Part shown: one piece after another, positions 1 through 7,818 of the stretch
How the letters are laid out: every line of letters begins with the position of its first letter
Position numbering within the stretch: position 1 is the stretch's first letter
Assembly: GCF_003668565.1 (NCBI RefSeq)
Contig: NZ_RCWJ01000002.1
Span: forward strand, 248,001 to 312,000
Length of the DNA: 64,000 nt
Reading direction: 5' to 3'
DNA from: Mycetocola zhadangensis
GTDB lineage: Bacteria > Actinomycetota > Actinomycetes > Actinomycetales > Microbacteriaceae
Translations under genes and position numbers: made by a program
Notes under the pieces: model-generated
The model's input: only the letters and a program-made list of their open reading frames with translations
What the model was told of the DNA's origin: nothing
The model's database searches: none

Positions 1-300
1 AAAGTCGGCCATCGCGAGGTTGCGTGCGCCACCGAGAACCTCGTCACCGACGGCGAAGCGGGTGACGCCCTCGCCGACCTGCTCAACCACACCCGAAAAG
101 TCATTCGCGACGCCGGTCGGTGGTTTTGCGCCGTAGGTTTCCGCGGCCGGTCCGCGAAAGATCTTGACGTCGACCGGGTTGAGACCGATGGCGCGAACCC
201 GCACCAGAATCTCGCCTGGGCCAGCGGTCGGCTTGTCGACCGAAAGAAGCGTCAGGACCTCAGGCCCACCAAACTCGGAGTACGAAAGAAATCGAGGCAT
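1..300 (-). CDS. MDR-family NADP-dependent quinone/alcohol oxidoreductase, N-terminal part
   Basis: Starts at the ATG at 300 and runs off the left edge, so only the first 100 residues are visible. They form the GroES-like catalytic domain of the zeta-crystallin/quinone-oxidoreductase type of medium-chain dehydrogenase: FGGPEVL at residues 10-16, GLNPVDVK at 39-46 and GDEV at 85-88. Enzymes of this family pass hydride from NADPH to quinones, enones or carbonyls in the cytosol. No zinc-ligand cysteines are seen in this part, which fits the zinc-free quinone reductase branch. It is divergent from the MFS gene at 370, with 69 bp between them, so the two may share control. The substrate cannot be told. 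Confidence 0.85.
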   Translation of the reverse strand, partial: MPRFLSYSEFGGPEVLTLLSVDKPTAGPGEILVRVRAIGLNPVDVKIFRGPAAETYGAKPPTGVANDFSGVVEQVGEGVTRFAVGDEVLGGARNLAMADF

Positions 301-359
301 GAGTCCTGCTTTCTGAGCGGTGATCGAGCGTTACCTCAGGTCTACCCGACGGATGTCCG

Positions 360-382
360 TATTGTTCCCATGGCTGACAATA
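360..382. promoter_or_regulatory. Possible operator: inverted repeat between divergent oxidoreductase and MFS genes
   Basis: TATTGT (360-365) and ACAATA (377-382) are perfect 6-bp inverted arms around an 11-bp centre that contains the proposed ATG of the MFS gene. The position fits a regulator controlling the divergent pair. Alternatively the left arm could be part of a -10 element. The short arms make this a weak call. Confidence 0.35.
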
Positions 383-1680
383 TTTCGCTCGCGCCGAGGG
401 AAGGTGGCAGCCAGAATGGTGCGGTGACTTCCACCACTCTTGACCTTGTTGCCCTTCAGCAGCGCACAATGCGCGTGCTCGTCGCTGGCCAGATCCTCGG
501 CGGGCTCGGCATCGGTGCGACGCTCTCGATTGGCTCGGTGCTCGCCGCGGAGGTGAGCGGGTCAGAGGCGTGGGCCGGGTCGGCGGCGACCATGAGCACG
601 CTCGGTGCTGCCGCTGTCGCGATCCCGCTCGGCAGGCTCACCCGCCGGTATGGCCGCCGCGTCTCGCTCGCCCTCGGCACGAGTATCGCCCTGCTCGGCG
701 CCATCGTCACAGTCTTCGCGGCCGCCATCGACGTCTTCCCGCTGCTGCTCGTCGGTTTCGCGATGCTCGGCTCCGGTGCGGCCGTTGGGCTGCAGTCCCG
801 CTTTGCAGCGACCGATGTCGCCGATCCGCGCCACCGTGGTCGTGACCTCTCGATTGTGGTCTGGTCGGCCACGATCGGTTCGGTGGTCGGGCCTAACCTG
901 TTCGGTCCAGGCGAGGTGATAGCGACCTGGTTACGGATGCCACCCCTCACCGGATCCTTCGTGGTCGCGATCGCGGCCCAACTCGCGGCCGTCTGCGTTT
1001 ATGCGTTCGCACTTCGGCCTGACCCGTACCTGGTCAGCCAGTCGATCGCCGCCCCGGCGGAAGCGGCGGTCGGTGTGAACAACACGGTGAGTGAAGACGC
1101 AGACGCCCAGCGCAACCGCTCGCTCGTGATCATCACCATCGGGATCCTCGGGCTCAGCCACGCCACCATGATCGCGGTCATGTCGATGACGCCGGTGCAC
1201 CTCGTGCACCACGGCACCTCCCTCGCCGGGGTCGGGCTGACGCTGAGCCTGCACATCGCCGGCATGTTCGCCCTCTCCCCCGTGTTCGGCTGGCTCAGCG
1301 ACCGCTACGGCCGGTATCGGATCATCCTCACCGGGCAGGCCCTGTTCGCGGTCTCTCTCGTAATTGTCGCGTTCGGTGAGCAGTCCATGACCTGGGTGAC
1401 GGTTGGCCTCATCTTCCTCGGCCTCGGCTGGAGCGCGTCGACGGTGTCGGCATCCGCTCTGCTTGGTGACCTCGTCACGGGATCGGCGCGACCGATCATT
1501 CAGGCGCGCAGCGACCTCGTGATGAACCTTGCCGGGGCGCTCGGCGGCGCAGCGGCCGGACCGGCGCTCGCCCTTCTCGGCTACCCGGGGCTCGCGGCGT
1601 CGGCCGGAGTGCTCGTTGCCATTGTGGTGATCGCGGTGACCGTGGTCGCTGTTCCCACCTCTCGAGCTCGCACCGCCTGA
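370..1680 (+). CDS. Major facilitator superfamily transporter
   Basis: The 436-residue protein has about twelve hydrophobic segments and the MFS loop signature in both halves: GRLTRRYGRR after the second helix of the first half and GWLSDRYGRY in the second half. The hydrophilic first ~35 residues precede the first helix. This is the usual layout of proton-driven drug or metabolite exporters in the cytoplasmic membrane. The start is uncertain: ATG at 370 sits only 4 bases after a TATTGT hexamer, and GTG at 424 is an alternative nearer the first helix. The divergent MDR oxidoreductase suggests a joint role in handling a reactive or toxic compound (inference). The substrate is not predictable. 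Confidence 0.85.
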   Translation: MADNISLAPREGGSQNGAVTSTTLDLVALQQRTMRVLVAGQILGGLGIGATLSIGSVLAAEVSGSEAWAGSAATMSTLGAAAVAIPLGRLTRRYGRRVSLALGTSIALLGAIVTVFAAAIDVFPLLLVGFAMLGSGAAVGLQSRFAATDVADPRHRGRDLSIVVWSATIGSVVGPNLFGPGEVIATWLRMPPLTGSFVVAIAAQLAAVCVYAFALRPDPYLVSQSIAAPAEAAVGVNNTVSEDADAQRNRSLVIITIGILGLSHATMIAVMSMTPVHLVHHGTSLAGVGLTLSLHIAGMFALSPVFGWLSDRYGRYRIILTGQALFAVSLVIVAFGEQSMTWVTVGLIFLGLGWSASTVSASALLGDLVTGSARPIIQARSDLVMNLAGALGGAAAGPALALLGYPGLAASAGVLVAIVVIAVTVVAVPTSRARTA

Positions 1681-1697
1681 CGCCAGGTAACTTTTCC

Positions 1698-1737
1698 TTG
1701 ACACCAAGTCAAAGTTTCTTTACATTGAAGAATGTAA
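1698..1737 (+). promoter_or_regulatory. Strong sigma-70-type promoter with overlapping palindromic operator
   Basis: TTGACA (1698-1703), a 17-bp spacer and TACATT (1721-1726) form a near-consensus promoter, rare in this GC-rich window. The palindrome TTACATT-gaag-AATGTAA (1720-1737) overlaps the -10 box. TTTCTTTACAT occurs directly at 1715-1725 and again at 1741-1751. This arrangement fits autorepression by the Xre-type regulator encoded at 2190-2432. Confidence 0.7.
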
Positions 1738-1767
1738 GGTTTTCTTTACATGATCGAGGAGCAGCGG

Positions 1768-2196
1768 ATGTCATCCGAAGAGAAAAGCGCATGGGTCATG
1801 CTGGTCGTATCGCTGGCTGGCTACGCGACGTATCTGGTCATCGTGGCCGCACAGGCGGCATCCGTTTCACTGATGGAAACCGCGTGGGTGACCGCGATGC
1901 TGTGGACGATCGGTGGCGGGATTGTCGCCGGGATGCTGCTGAACATCGTTCTCGGGATTTTCTCGCCGAAGGATGCGGGCAGGAAAGACCAGCGTGACCG
2001 CGAGATCACCCGCTTCGGTGACTCGATCGGGCAGTCCTTTGTGATCATCGGCGGTGTTGCGGCGCTGATCCTTGCGATGCTCGAGGCGCCGTACTTCTGG
2101 ATCGCGAACGTGATCTACCTCGCGTTCGTGCTGTCGGCGTTTTTGGGCTCGATCGCCCGCGTCATCGCCTACCGTCGAGGGCTGCCGACATGGTGA
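1768..2196 (+). CDS. Small four-helix membrane protein partnered with an Xre regulator
   Basis: About 142 residues with four hydrophobic segments: WVMLVVSLAGYATYLVIVA near the start, one around the AMLWTIGGGIVAGMLL stretch, and two near the end. GAGGAG at 1756-1761, six bases before the ATG at 1768, decides the start. An in-frame ATG at 1750 lies within the repeat next to the promoter and has no ribosome site. It overlaps the downstream Xre gene by 7 bp, so the two are translationally coupled. Pairs of a DUF2178-like membrane protein and a short Xre regulator are common in Gram-positive bacteria; the job of the membrane partner is not established. Confidence 0.8.
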   Translation: MSSEEKSAWVMLVVSLAGYATYLVIVAAQAASVSLMETAWVTAMLWTIGGGIVAGMLLNIVLGIFSPKDAGRKDQRDREITRFGDSIGQSFVIIGGVAALILAMLEAPYFWIANVIYLAFVLSAFLGSIARVIAYRRGLPTW

Positions 2197-2432
2197 GGTC
2201 GAAGGCTGCGACGCGGGTGACGAACGACATCCGCCGGCTGAGATTTCTTCATGGTGAGATGACACAGGCCGAACTGGCCGACCGCATCGGGGTCACCCGA
2301 CAGACGATCATCGCCATTGAGCAGGGTCGCTATTCGCCGTCGCTTGAGATGGCATTCGAAATCGCCGGTGTTTTCAGGGTGCCGCTCGACGATGTCTTCT
2401 CTTATTCGGCGCCCGTCATCACTGAGGAGTGA
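2190..2432 (+). CDS. Xre-family helix-turn-helix transcriptional regulator
   Basis: An 80-residue, single-domain regulator. The HTH core MTQAELADRIGVTRQTIIAI spans about residues 24-43 and is followed by EQGRYSPSLEMAFEIA, the classic Cro/CI-type fold. It starts inside the end of the membrane-protein gene and is followed 2 bp later by the MDR dehydrogenase gene at 2435, making a three-gene operon. The palindrome over the promoter at 1698-1737 is the likely binding site, giving autoregulation (inference). No ligand-binding or protease domain is present. Confidence 0.92.
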   Translation: MVRSKAATRVTNDIRRLRFLHGEMTQAELADRIGVTRQTIIAIEQGRYSPSLEMAFEIAGVFRVPLDDVFSYSAPVITEE

Positions 2433-2434
2433 TC

Positions 2435-3409
2435 ATGAAGGCTGTCGTGCAACACAAATATGGGGAGCGCGATGTGTTCCGCATTGAGAACGTTCAAGCG
2501 CCCGAGGTGGGTGATCACGACGTCGTGGTTCGGGTGAAGGCCGCTGGCGTTGACGCTGGCGTCTGGCACACGATGGCAGGCAAACCGTACCTGTTGCGGC
2601 TGTTCGGCTTTGGGTTGCGTGCGCCGAAGCAGAGAATTCCGGGGCGGGATGTTGCCGGCACCGTTTCGCGGGTCGGCGCGGGCGTGACGCGGTTCGTCGT
2701 CGGTGACGAGGTGTTCGGCACGACCCTGAAGGGCAGCTATGCCGAATTTACGCAAACTCCCGAGACTCGGCTCACGCAGAAGCCCTCGAACATCTCGTTC
2801 GAGCAGGCCGCGGCGGCGTCGGTGTCTGGATGTACGGCGATGCACGGTGTGCGTGATGCCGGGGGTTTGAAGGCTGGTCAGAAAGTGCTCGTACTCGGAG
2901 CTGGCGGTGGAGTTGGTTCGTTCGCCGTGCAGATCGCGGTGGCGATGGGTGCGACCGTGACCGGGGTGTGCAGCACAAACAAGGTTGAGTTCGTCTCGTC
3001 CCTGGGCGCAACACGGGTGATCGACCGGAGCCGCGAGGACTTCGCGGCGGGGAGTGACCGGTACGACCTGATCATCGACACGGCAGGGCACACGTCGCTG
3101 GGCCGGTTGCGCCGGGTGTTGACGAAGCGCGGCACGCTGGTGATCGTCGGCGGAGAGGGTGGCGGTCCGCTGCTCGGCGGATTCGGTCGGTCGCTTCGGG
3201 CACCACTCGTTTCACTCTTCGGAAGCCAGAAACTTCGAGGGCTGATGTCTGGCGAAGACCTGCCCACACTCGAAGCGCTGCGCGACCTGATCGGGGCGGG
3301 CAATGTTGTGCCGCCCGTCGATCGAACGTTTCCGCTTGAGCAGGCCGGCAAGGCAGTCGAGTACCTGCACGATGGTCGTCCGGTCGGCAAGGTTGTCGTC
3401 ACGGTCTGA
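2435..3409 (+). CDS. MDR-family NAD(P)-dependent alcohol dehydrogenase/quinone reductase
   Basis: The 324-residue protein starts MKAVVQHKYGERDVF, contains the GroES-like domain (GDEVFGT near residue 88) and the Rossmann motif LGAGGGVGSFAVQIA near residue 150, and ends in the usual VGKVVVTV strand. No catalytic zinc cysteines appear at the expected positions, so it belongs with the quinone-reductase-like enzymes. ATG at 2435 is chosen because the GAGGAG of the preceding gene's tail lies 5 bases upstream; a GTG at 2429 would overlap that site. It is the third gene of the operon with the membrane protein and Xre regulator. The substrate is unknown. Confidence 0.85.
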   Translation: MKAVVQHKYGERDVFRIENVQAPEVGDHDVVVRVKAAGVDAGVWHTMAGKPYLLRLFGFGLRAPKQRIPGRDVAGTVSRVGAGVTRFVVGDEVFGTTLKGSYAEFTQTPETRLTQKPSNISFEQAAAASVSGCTAMHGVRDAGGLKAGQKVLVLGAGGGVGSFAVQIAVAMGATVTGVCSTNKVEFVSSLGATRVIDRSREDFAAGSDRYDLIIDTAGHTSLGRLRRVLTKRGTLVIVGGEGGGPLLGGFGRSLRAPLVSLFGSQKLRGLMSGEDLPTLEALRDLIGAGNVVPPVDRTFPLEQAGKAVEYLHDGRPVGKVVVTV

Positions 3410-3545
3410 GAGCCGCGCATTCTCCGGGCGTGATTCCTATTCCGATGTCGACGTAATATGACGGTGATCAGGCTGAGTACCGTGTGGTGACTATCGGTTC
3501 GTCACATGGGAGGCTAGCCGAGAGGCCCGTGAAACCATTGAGGCC

Positions 3546-4553
3546 ATGATCTCAACGCTTCCGATTCTCGACTTCTCCCGACTGGACGCTGGTGCCGACG
3601 AGGCAGCTGCGTTCCGCGTCGATTTGCTTCGCGCGACACACGAGGTGGGATTCTTCTACCTCGTCGGGCACGGTGTCGACCGGCAGCTGATCGACGACCT
3701 GCTCGATGTGTCGCGTCGGTTCTTCGCTCTGCCGACCGAGGAGAAGCTGAAGCTCGAGAACGTGCACAGCCCGCAGTTCCGCGGGTACACCCGGGTCGGT
3801 GGTGAGCTCACTCACGGCGACGTCGACTGGCGTGAGCAGATTGACATTGGACCCGAACGGGATGCCGTGAAGCAAGCCGAGGGGACGGCCGACTATTGGC
3901 GGCTGGAGGGTCCAAACCACTGGCCCGAGTTCCTGCCGGAACTGCAGGAGACCGCGGAGCGCTGGAACGACGAGCTCAGCCGCGTCTCGCTCCGGCTGCT
4001 CCGCGCCTGGGCGCTGGCGCTCGGAGCCCCCGAGGACTCCTTCGACGAGGCCTTCGCTGAGAAGCCGTTCTCTCTCACCAAGATCGTGCGATACCCGGGT
4101 GAGTCTGACACCGAGCGCAAGCAGGGCGTTGGTGCTCATCGGGACGGTGGGGTGCTTACCTTGCTTCTGGTCGAGCCGGGCAAGGAGGGTCTGCAGGTCG
4201 AACACGAAGGCGAGTGGATCGATGCACCCTCCATTCCGGGCGCGTTTGTCGTCAACATCGGCGAGATGCTTGAGCTCGCCACTGGCGGTTACCTGAAGGC
4301 GACGTTGCACCGGGTGTTCTCACCGCCGGTCGGTTCGGACCGCATCTCTGTACCGTTCTTCTTCAACCCGGCCCTCGACACGGTGATGCCGCGGCTGGAA
4401 CTGAGCCCGGAGCTTGCCGCTGCGGCTCGAGGGCTGTCGGTCGACCCGACCAACAGCCCGATCCTCGACACGTACGGAGACAACGCGCTGCGCTACCGGT
4501 TGCGCGCTCACCCCAACGTGGCGGAGATCCACCACAGTGATCTGTTGACGTAG
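3546..4553 (+). CDS. Fe(II)/2-oxoglutarate-dependent oxygenase, isopenicillin-N-synthase-like family
   Basis: The 335-residue protein has the N-terminal DIOX_N region (LPILDFSRL at residues 5-13, VGFFYLVGHGV around 34-44) and the double-stranded beta-helix core. The iron ligands read H198-x-D200 in GAHRDGG and H255 in TLHRV; R266-x-S268 fits the 2-oxoglutarate carboxylate clamp. All key residues are present, so an active enzyme is expected. Members hydroxylate, desaturate or cyclise small molecules using oxygen and 2-oxoglutarate. The gene is monocistronic and convergent with the secreted-protein gene 5 bp downstream. The substrate is unknown. Confidence 0.9.
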   Translation: MISTLPILDFSRLDAGADEAAAFRVDLLRATHEVGFFYLVGHGVDRQLIDDLLDVSRRFFALPTEEKLKLENVHSPQFRGYTRVGGELTHGDVDWREQIDIGPERDAVKQAEGTADYWRLEGPNHWPEFLPELQETAERWNDELSRVSLRLLRAWALALGAPEDSFDEAFAEKPFSLTKIVRYPGESDTERKQGVGAHRDGGVLTLLLVEPGKEGLQVEHEGEWIDAPSIPGAFVVNIGEMLELATGGYLKATLHRVFSPPVGSDRISVPFFFNPALDTVMPRLELSPELAAAARGLSVDPTNSPILDTYGDNALRYRLRAHPNVAEIHHSDLLT

Positions 4554-4558
4554 GGGTG

Positions 4559-5005
4559 CTACCGAGCCGAGCCGATGTAACGGTCGTCGATACCGTTCTC
4601 GGTGCTCGTGCCGATGAGAGACCCGGACGCTTTCACTCCGTCGAGGAAGCCCCGTCCGTCGAGGACGGTCCACTTTCCTCGAGACCCAAATTCGCCGAAT
4701 ACCGCGGAGAGGTGTACGTCGACCCCACCCTCCCCGCCAGCGCAGGTGAACTCCTTCACTCCTGTGTAGACCCCTCCCCACGATGTGAAGTGCGTCGTGC
4801 TTCGACCCTCGGTCACGGTGCCGGTCTCGCACCCGGGGATATTCCCTTCGAACGAGCTCACCTCTGAACCGAAGACGGTGTGAACGACGACGTCAACCGA
4901 CGTGCGCACCGGTGCTGCCTCGGCCGGTGCGACCGCGCCGACCGCTAAAAGCGTGCCGAGTGCGATGCCCGTGGCGCCGGCTCGCGCTAGTGATTTTTTG
5001 AACAT
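4559..5005 (-). CDS. Secreted hypothetical protein
   Basis: A 148-residue protein starting MFKKSLARAGATGIALG, with a typical Sec signal peptide that probably ends at AEA-AP near residue 31. The mature part is Gly/Ser/Thr-rich with two cysteines (CETGT and FTCAGG) that could form a disulfide. The ATG at 5005 is chosen because the signal peptide begins there; longer in-frame starts would put 28 polar residues in front. I recognise no family. It probably acts outside the cell. Confidence 0.65.
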   Translation of the reverse strand: MFKKSLARAGATGIALGTLLAVGAVAPAEAAPVRTSVDVVVHTVFGSEVSSFEGNIPGCETGTVTEGRSTTHFTSWGGVYTGVKEFTCAGGEGGVDVHLSAVFGEFGSRGKWTVLDGRGFLDGVKASGSLIGTSTENGIDDRYIGSAR

Positions 5006-5148
5006 TGTGTTGCCCCAAACTCGGACAGTCTGCCCGATGGGTCGCACAGTACTCCCTACGGCGGTGTGCCTCCATCCCACTTCGAACACGGTGGCAGGCG
5101 GGTGCGACGGGGACGCGACGAGCGTATGTAGGCGGTTTACTCGAGCGG

Positions 5149-5421
5149 TCAGAGGTCTCCCAGGATGTCTTCCCGAGCGGCGGCATACTCTTCGAGGGTG
5201 ATCTCACGCGAGGCGCGGCGGATCCCTAATTCATGCAGACGTTCGGCCGGTGTTCCAGCCTCCGGCTGTGCTCCATCCACACCCGGCGGGTGCGGCGGCG
5301 CACTGGGTTTGGCTTCGGAGCGGTTCCGCACCGTCAACGGCACGAGAATGATGACGACCACGATGAGGACGACGGCGGCCAGGGTTATGAGGACCTATAG
5401 GAAGTCGAGGATGAGGTTCAC
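5149..5421 (-). pseudogene. Small membrane protein with SHOCT-like tail, interrupted by an amber codon
   Basis: A GTG at 5421, five bases after a perfect GGAGG, begins MNLILDFL. The next codon (5397-5395) is TAG, after which the same frame continues with VLITLAAVVLIVVVIILVPL, a clear membrane helix. It then runs through a Pro-rich linker to LHELGIRRASREITLEEYAA, which resembles the short C-terminal SHOCT domain of oligomerising membrane-associated proteins. The stop sits just before the helix. It may be a recent nonsense mutation, or translation may restart at the GTG at 5361, which would lose half the helix. The intact tail argues that the loss is young. Confidence 0.6.
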
Positions 5422-5482
5422 GGAAGCCTCCGGTCGGGAGGCTACAAGCTTGGCAACTCGCCGGGTCGGCGTCAATAAACGC

Positions 5483-5671
5483 TTAGCGTCCCGCGCCATC
5501 GGCTGTCGCTCCCGCACGACGGAGGCAGGCGCGGAAGGCCCGCACAAAGGCGGATGCCCCGTCGAACACGGCGTCTGCGCCGTAACCGTCAGTAAGTGCG
5601 AGCACCTGTGCCGCGGTGTCGCTGCCGTCGAGGAAGGTCACCTCTGCGCCGTGTCCGCGCTCAATCTCGAG
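5483..5671 (-). pseudogene. Remnant of a zinc-type MDR dehydrogenase
   Basis: In the minus frame ending at TAA 5483-5485 the translation contains GAEVTFLDG and later ALTDGYGADAVFDGASAFV. This matches the coenzyme-domain segment of alcohol dehydrogenases (the GADvViD...tdGrGADvvfDavG pattern). There is no start codon, no Gly-rich Rossmann turn and no C-terminal lobe, so only about 62 residues survive. It lies just left of the defence island and may mark a former insertion point. Confidence 0.5.
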
Positions 5672-5976
5672 TTCTGTTCAACTCGAGTCGATCGCGAACC
5701 CTGTCGGCGGCCCTTGAATGGAGATGGGGCGGCGTTAGTGCGCTGAGCAATTCCGTGGGGAGCAAGTCGACCAGTTGGACAGGGTGATCACGCCGCGCAA
5801 CCGAACCGCCATGTCGGCGCCTTAGCCCTCCGTGGTTTTCAGCCACCAACACGGCGAGATGGCCGATGATGCGGCCCAGTGTGCCCGCCTCCTATCGAAT
5901 GGACCTATTCTTATGCAGGTTGATCATCGTCAATGCGGGATATTTGGGTCAGCACTTGAATCATCAAAGGAGATAA
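5672..5976. other. Gene-free stretch upstream of the defence island
   Basis: About 305 bp without a credible gene. Composition falls to less GC near 5890-5976, ahead of the DUF262 gene. No convincing repeat, att-like duplication or terminator was seen. The only clear element is the ribosome site AAAGGAG at 5966-5972 serving the gene at 5977. Confidence 0.5.
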
Positions 5977-7140
5977 ATGAGCAGTGGTGAGTTCTTGAAC
6001 TCTGACGACGCGACGGATTCGGCTGTCGACGATGAGACTGAAGCCGACGATCTAGGTCTATTCGAGACGGCAGCGTCCAGTTTGCCGTATTTCGGGGCAG
6101 ACTTTGACGTTGCAGGCCTTGTCCGGCGTCTTGAAGACGAGGACATCCTTGTTCCCCGTTTTGACCCGGACGAGTCCGAAGATCTGACAATTGAAGGTTT
6201 CCAACGCCAGCGTGTATGGACGGCGCCGCGCATGGAGAAATTTATCGAATCCCTCCTTTTGGGCTGGCCAGTTCCGAGTATCTTCCTGGTCGTCGAGCCC
6301 GATGGACGTTATCTCGTCTTGGATGGGCAACAGCGGCTCACCACTTTGCAGAATTTTTACAGCGGCACTCATCTGGACGGGCGTCCTTTCGTTCTTACCG
6401 AAGTCGCTGAGCATCTTCAAAATGCGACTTACGCCACTCTCTCCAAGGAAAGCCAACGGCGCTTAAATAACACGTTCATCCAGGCCGTGGTAATCGAGCC
6501 TGCTGGCGAGGATGGACGGGATGCGGTTTACCGCTTATTCGGCCGACTCAACAGTGGAGGAGTTTCACTTACGGCGCAGGAGATTCGAGTGGCGCTTTAT
6601 CGTGGCCCTTTAGTCGAGTTCATCCGCGATTTGAACCACGACCCATCATGGCGGCACCTCTTCGGGGCGCCCCACAAGAAGTTGAAGGACCACGAGCTAA
6701 TACTGCGCGCCCTTTCTATGTCTGACGTGATTGGAAAAGTAGCGGAGCGGTGGGAGGATGACGACCTGCGATTGACGGCGTACAAGCCGCCGATGGCGCA
6801 GTTCCTGAACCATTTCCTTGAGACTCATGGTGATCTAGCTAGTTTGGCCCCCAATGTAGCCGAGGCCTTCGGCGCTAGTTGTCGACTTCTGGTCGATGCT
6901 GGCGGTCGCGATGGACTCAAATTCGCTGGGCGTCTCAACGCGGCTCACATCGATGCGTTGTTAGGTGCGCTGATCTCCGCCCATTTGAATGGCAACGCAG
7001 TCACCGCCACGCAAGTCAAGACGGCGGTCGCGGCGTTGAGGAATGACCCACAGTACGTGGACTGGGTGTCGCGCAGCACGTCTCACCGTGACAGCGTGTT
7101 CGGGAGGCTGCGTACCGCCTACGAATCGTTGAAGGTCTAA
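5977..7140 (+). CDS. DUF262 domain protein (GmrS-like, ParB/sulfiredoxin fold), likely defence
   Basis: The 387-residue protein has an acidic N-terminus and then the DUF262 core: FQRQRVWTAPRMEKFIESLL near residues 74-93, PSIFLVV, and D116-G-Q-Q-R120-LTTL, the signature that binds nucleotide in GmrSD-type enzymes. The C-terminal DUF1524/HNH nuclease half of GmrSD proteins is absent; the last 200 residues are alpha-helical without known motifs. The next gene, one base downstream, encodes a HEPN-type RNase candidate, so the nuclease may be supplied in trans. DUF262 proteins are widespread in anti-phage islands, and the R-M genes that follow support that role. It is less GC-rich than its neighbours outside the island. 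The ribosome site is AAAGGAG, four bases from the ATG. Confidence 0.88.
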   Translation: MSSGEFLNSDDATDSAVDDETEADDLGLFETAASSLPYFGADFDVAGLVRRLEDEDILVPRFDPDESEDLTIEGFQRQRVWTAPRMEKFIESLLLGWPVPSIFLVVEPDGRYLVLDGQQRLTTLQNFYSGTHLDGRPFVLTEVAEHLQNATYATLSKESQRRLNNTFIQAVVIEPAGEDGRDAVYRLFGRLNSGGVSLTAQEIRVALYRGPLVEFIRDLNHDPSWRHLFGAPHKKLKDHELILRALSMSDVIGKVAERWEDDDLRLTAYKPPMAQFLNHFLETHGDLASLAPNVAEAFGASCRLLVDAGGRDGLKFAGRLNAAHIDALLGALISAHLNGNAVTATQVKTAVAALRNDPQYVDWVSRSTSHRDSVFGRLRTAYESLKV

Positions 7141-7141
7141 A

Positions 7142-7681
7142 GTGTCCGCGACCACTATCGCGCACAAGGACGCTTTCGCACTATGGTCCCGGCTTCAATC
7201 CGAATTCGACAGATACCACGCTGCTATTTCATTCATCCCAACCAACCAGCTCAAACTGCAAGACGACCTACGACGCTATCTATGCCTGCGTTGCGCGGGT
7301 TTCTTAGAGAAGCTCGTTCACGAATGCGTTACCCAATACTTGGAGACCAAGGCTGGCGGTCCCGGACTCGAGTTCGCCAGGTCGTTTTTTTCGAAGGCTC
7401 CGAACTTGAACTCGGAGGCTTTTGTCAAACTGATGGGTAGGTTCGGCGAAGACCATGCCGCTCGTTTTGAGGAATTCTTAACCAAGCCGCTGCGAGATAG
7501 TCTCAATGACCTTTCGTCTGTGCGGAATGCGATCGCGCACGGCGCGGTCACGGGCGGTCAGAAGCTTGACCCAGAGAGGTATAGAAAGCTGTGCGAAGCC
7601 GTCTACGTTTGGATGACAAGTGAACTGCTTTCGCCGCCAGCTGTATCGACAGTCTTTCCGGCGGGGTCGCTAAAAACGTGA
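7142..7681 (+). CDS. HEPN-domain RNase-like protein, MAE_28990/MAE_18760 type
   Basis: A 179-residue, mostly helical protein. R128-N-A-I-A-H133 is the canonical HEPN Rx4-6H catalytic motif, with the expected Asn after Arg. SFIPTNQLKLQDDLRRYLCLR (22-51 region) and FLEKLVHECV match the early helices of the MAE_28990/RiboL-PSP group. Such HEPN proteins cleave RNA, often as abortive-infection effectors. The GTG start at 7142 is one base after the stop of the DUF262 gene, so both are co-translated. No antitoxin-like third gene follows; 137 bp separate it from the methyltransferase. Function is inferred from family and context. Confidence 0.82.
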   Translation: MSATTIAHKDAFALWSRLQSEFDRYHAAISFIPTNQLKLQDDLRRYLCLRCAGFLEKLVHECVTQYLETKAGGPGLEFARSFFSKAPNLNSEAFVKLMGRFGEDHAARFEEFLTKPLRDSLNDLSSVRNAIAHGAVTGGQKLDPERYRKLCEAVYVWMTSELLSPPAVSTVFPAGSLKT

Positions 7682-7818
7682 TCCCGCGGCAAGAACTCGA
7701 GGTTGGTGCCTGGCTATCTCGTTGAGAGCGGCGGAGCTTCAGCTTGGGAGTGGCATAAGTGTGTTGATACTCCGGCCCACCGCCCCGCCTTGTCGGTGGC
7801 GCAACGTAGGCTGTTCAT

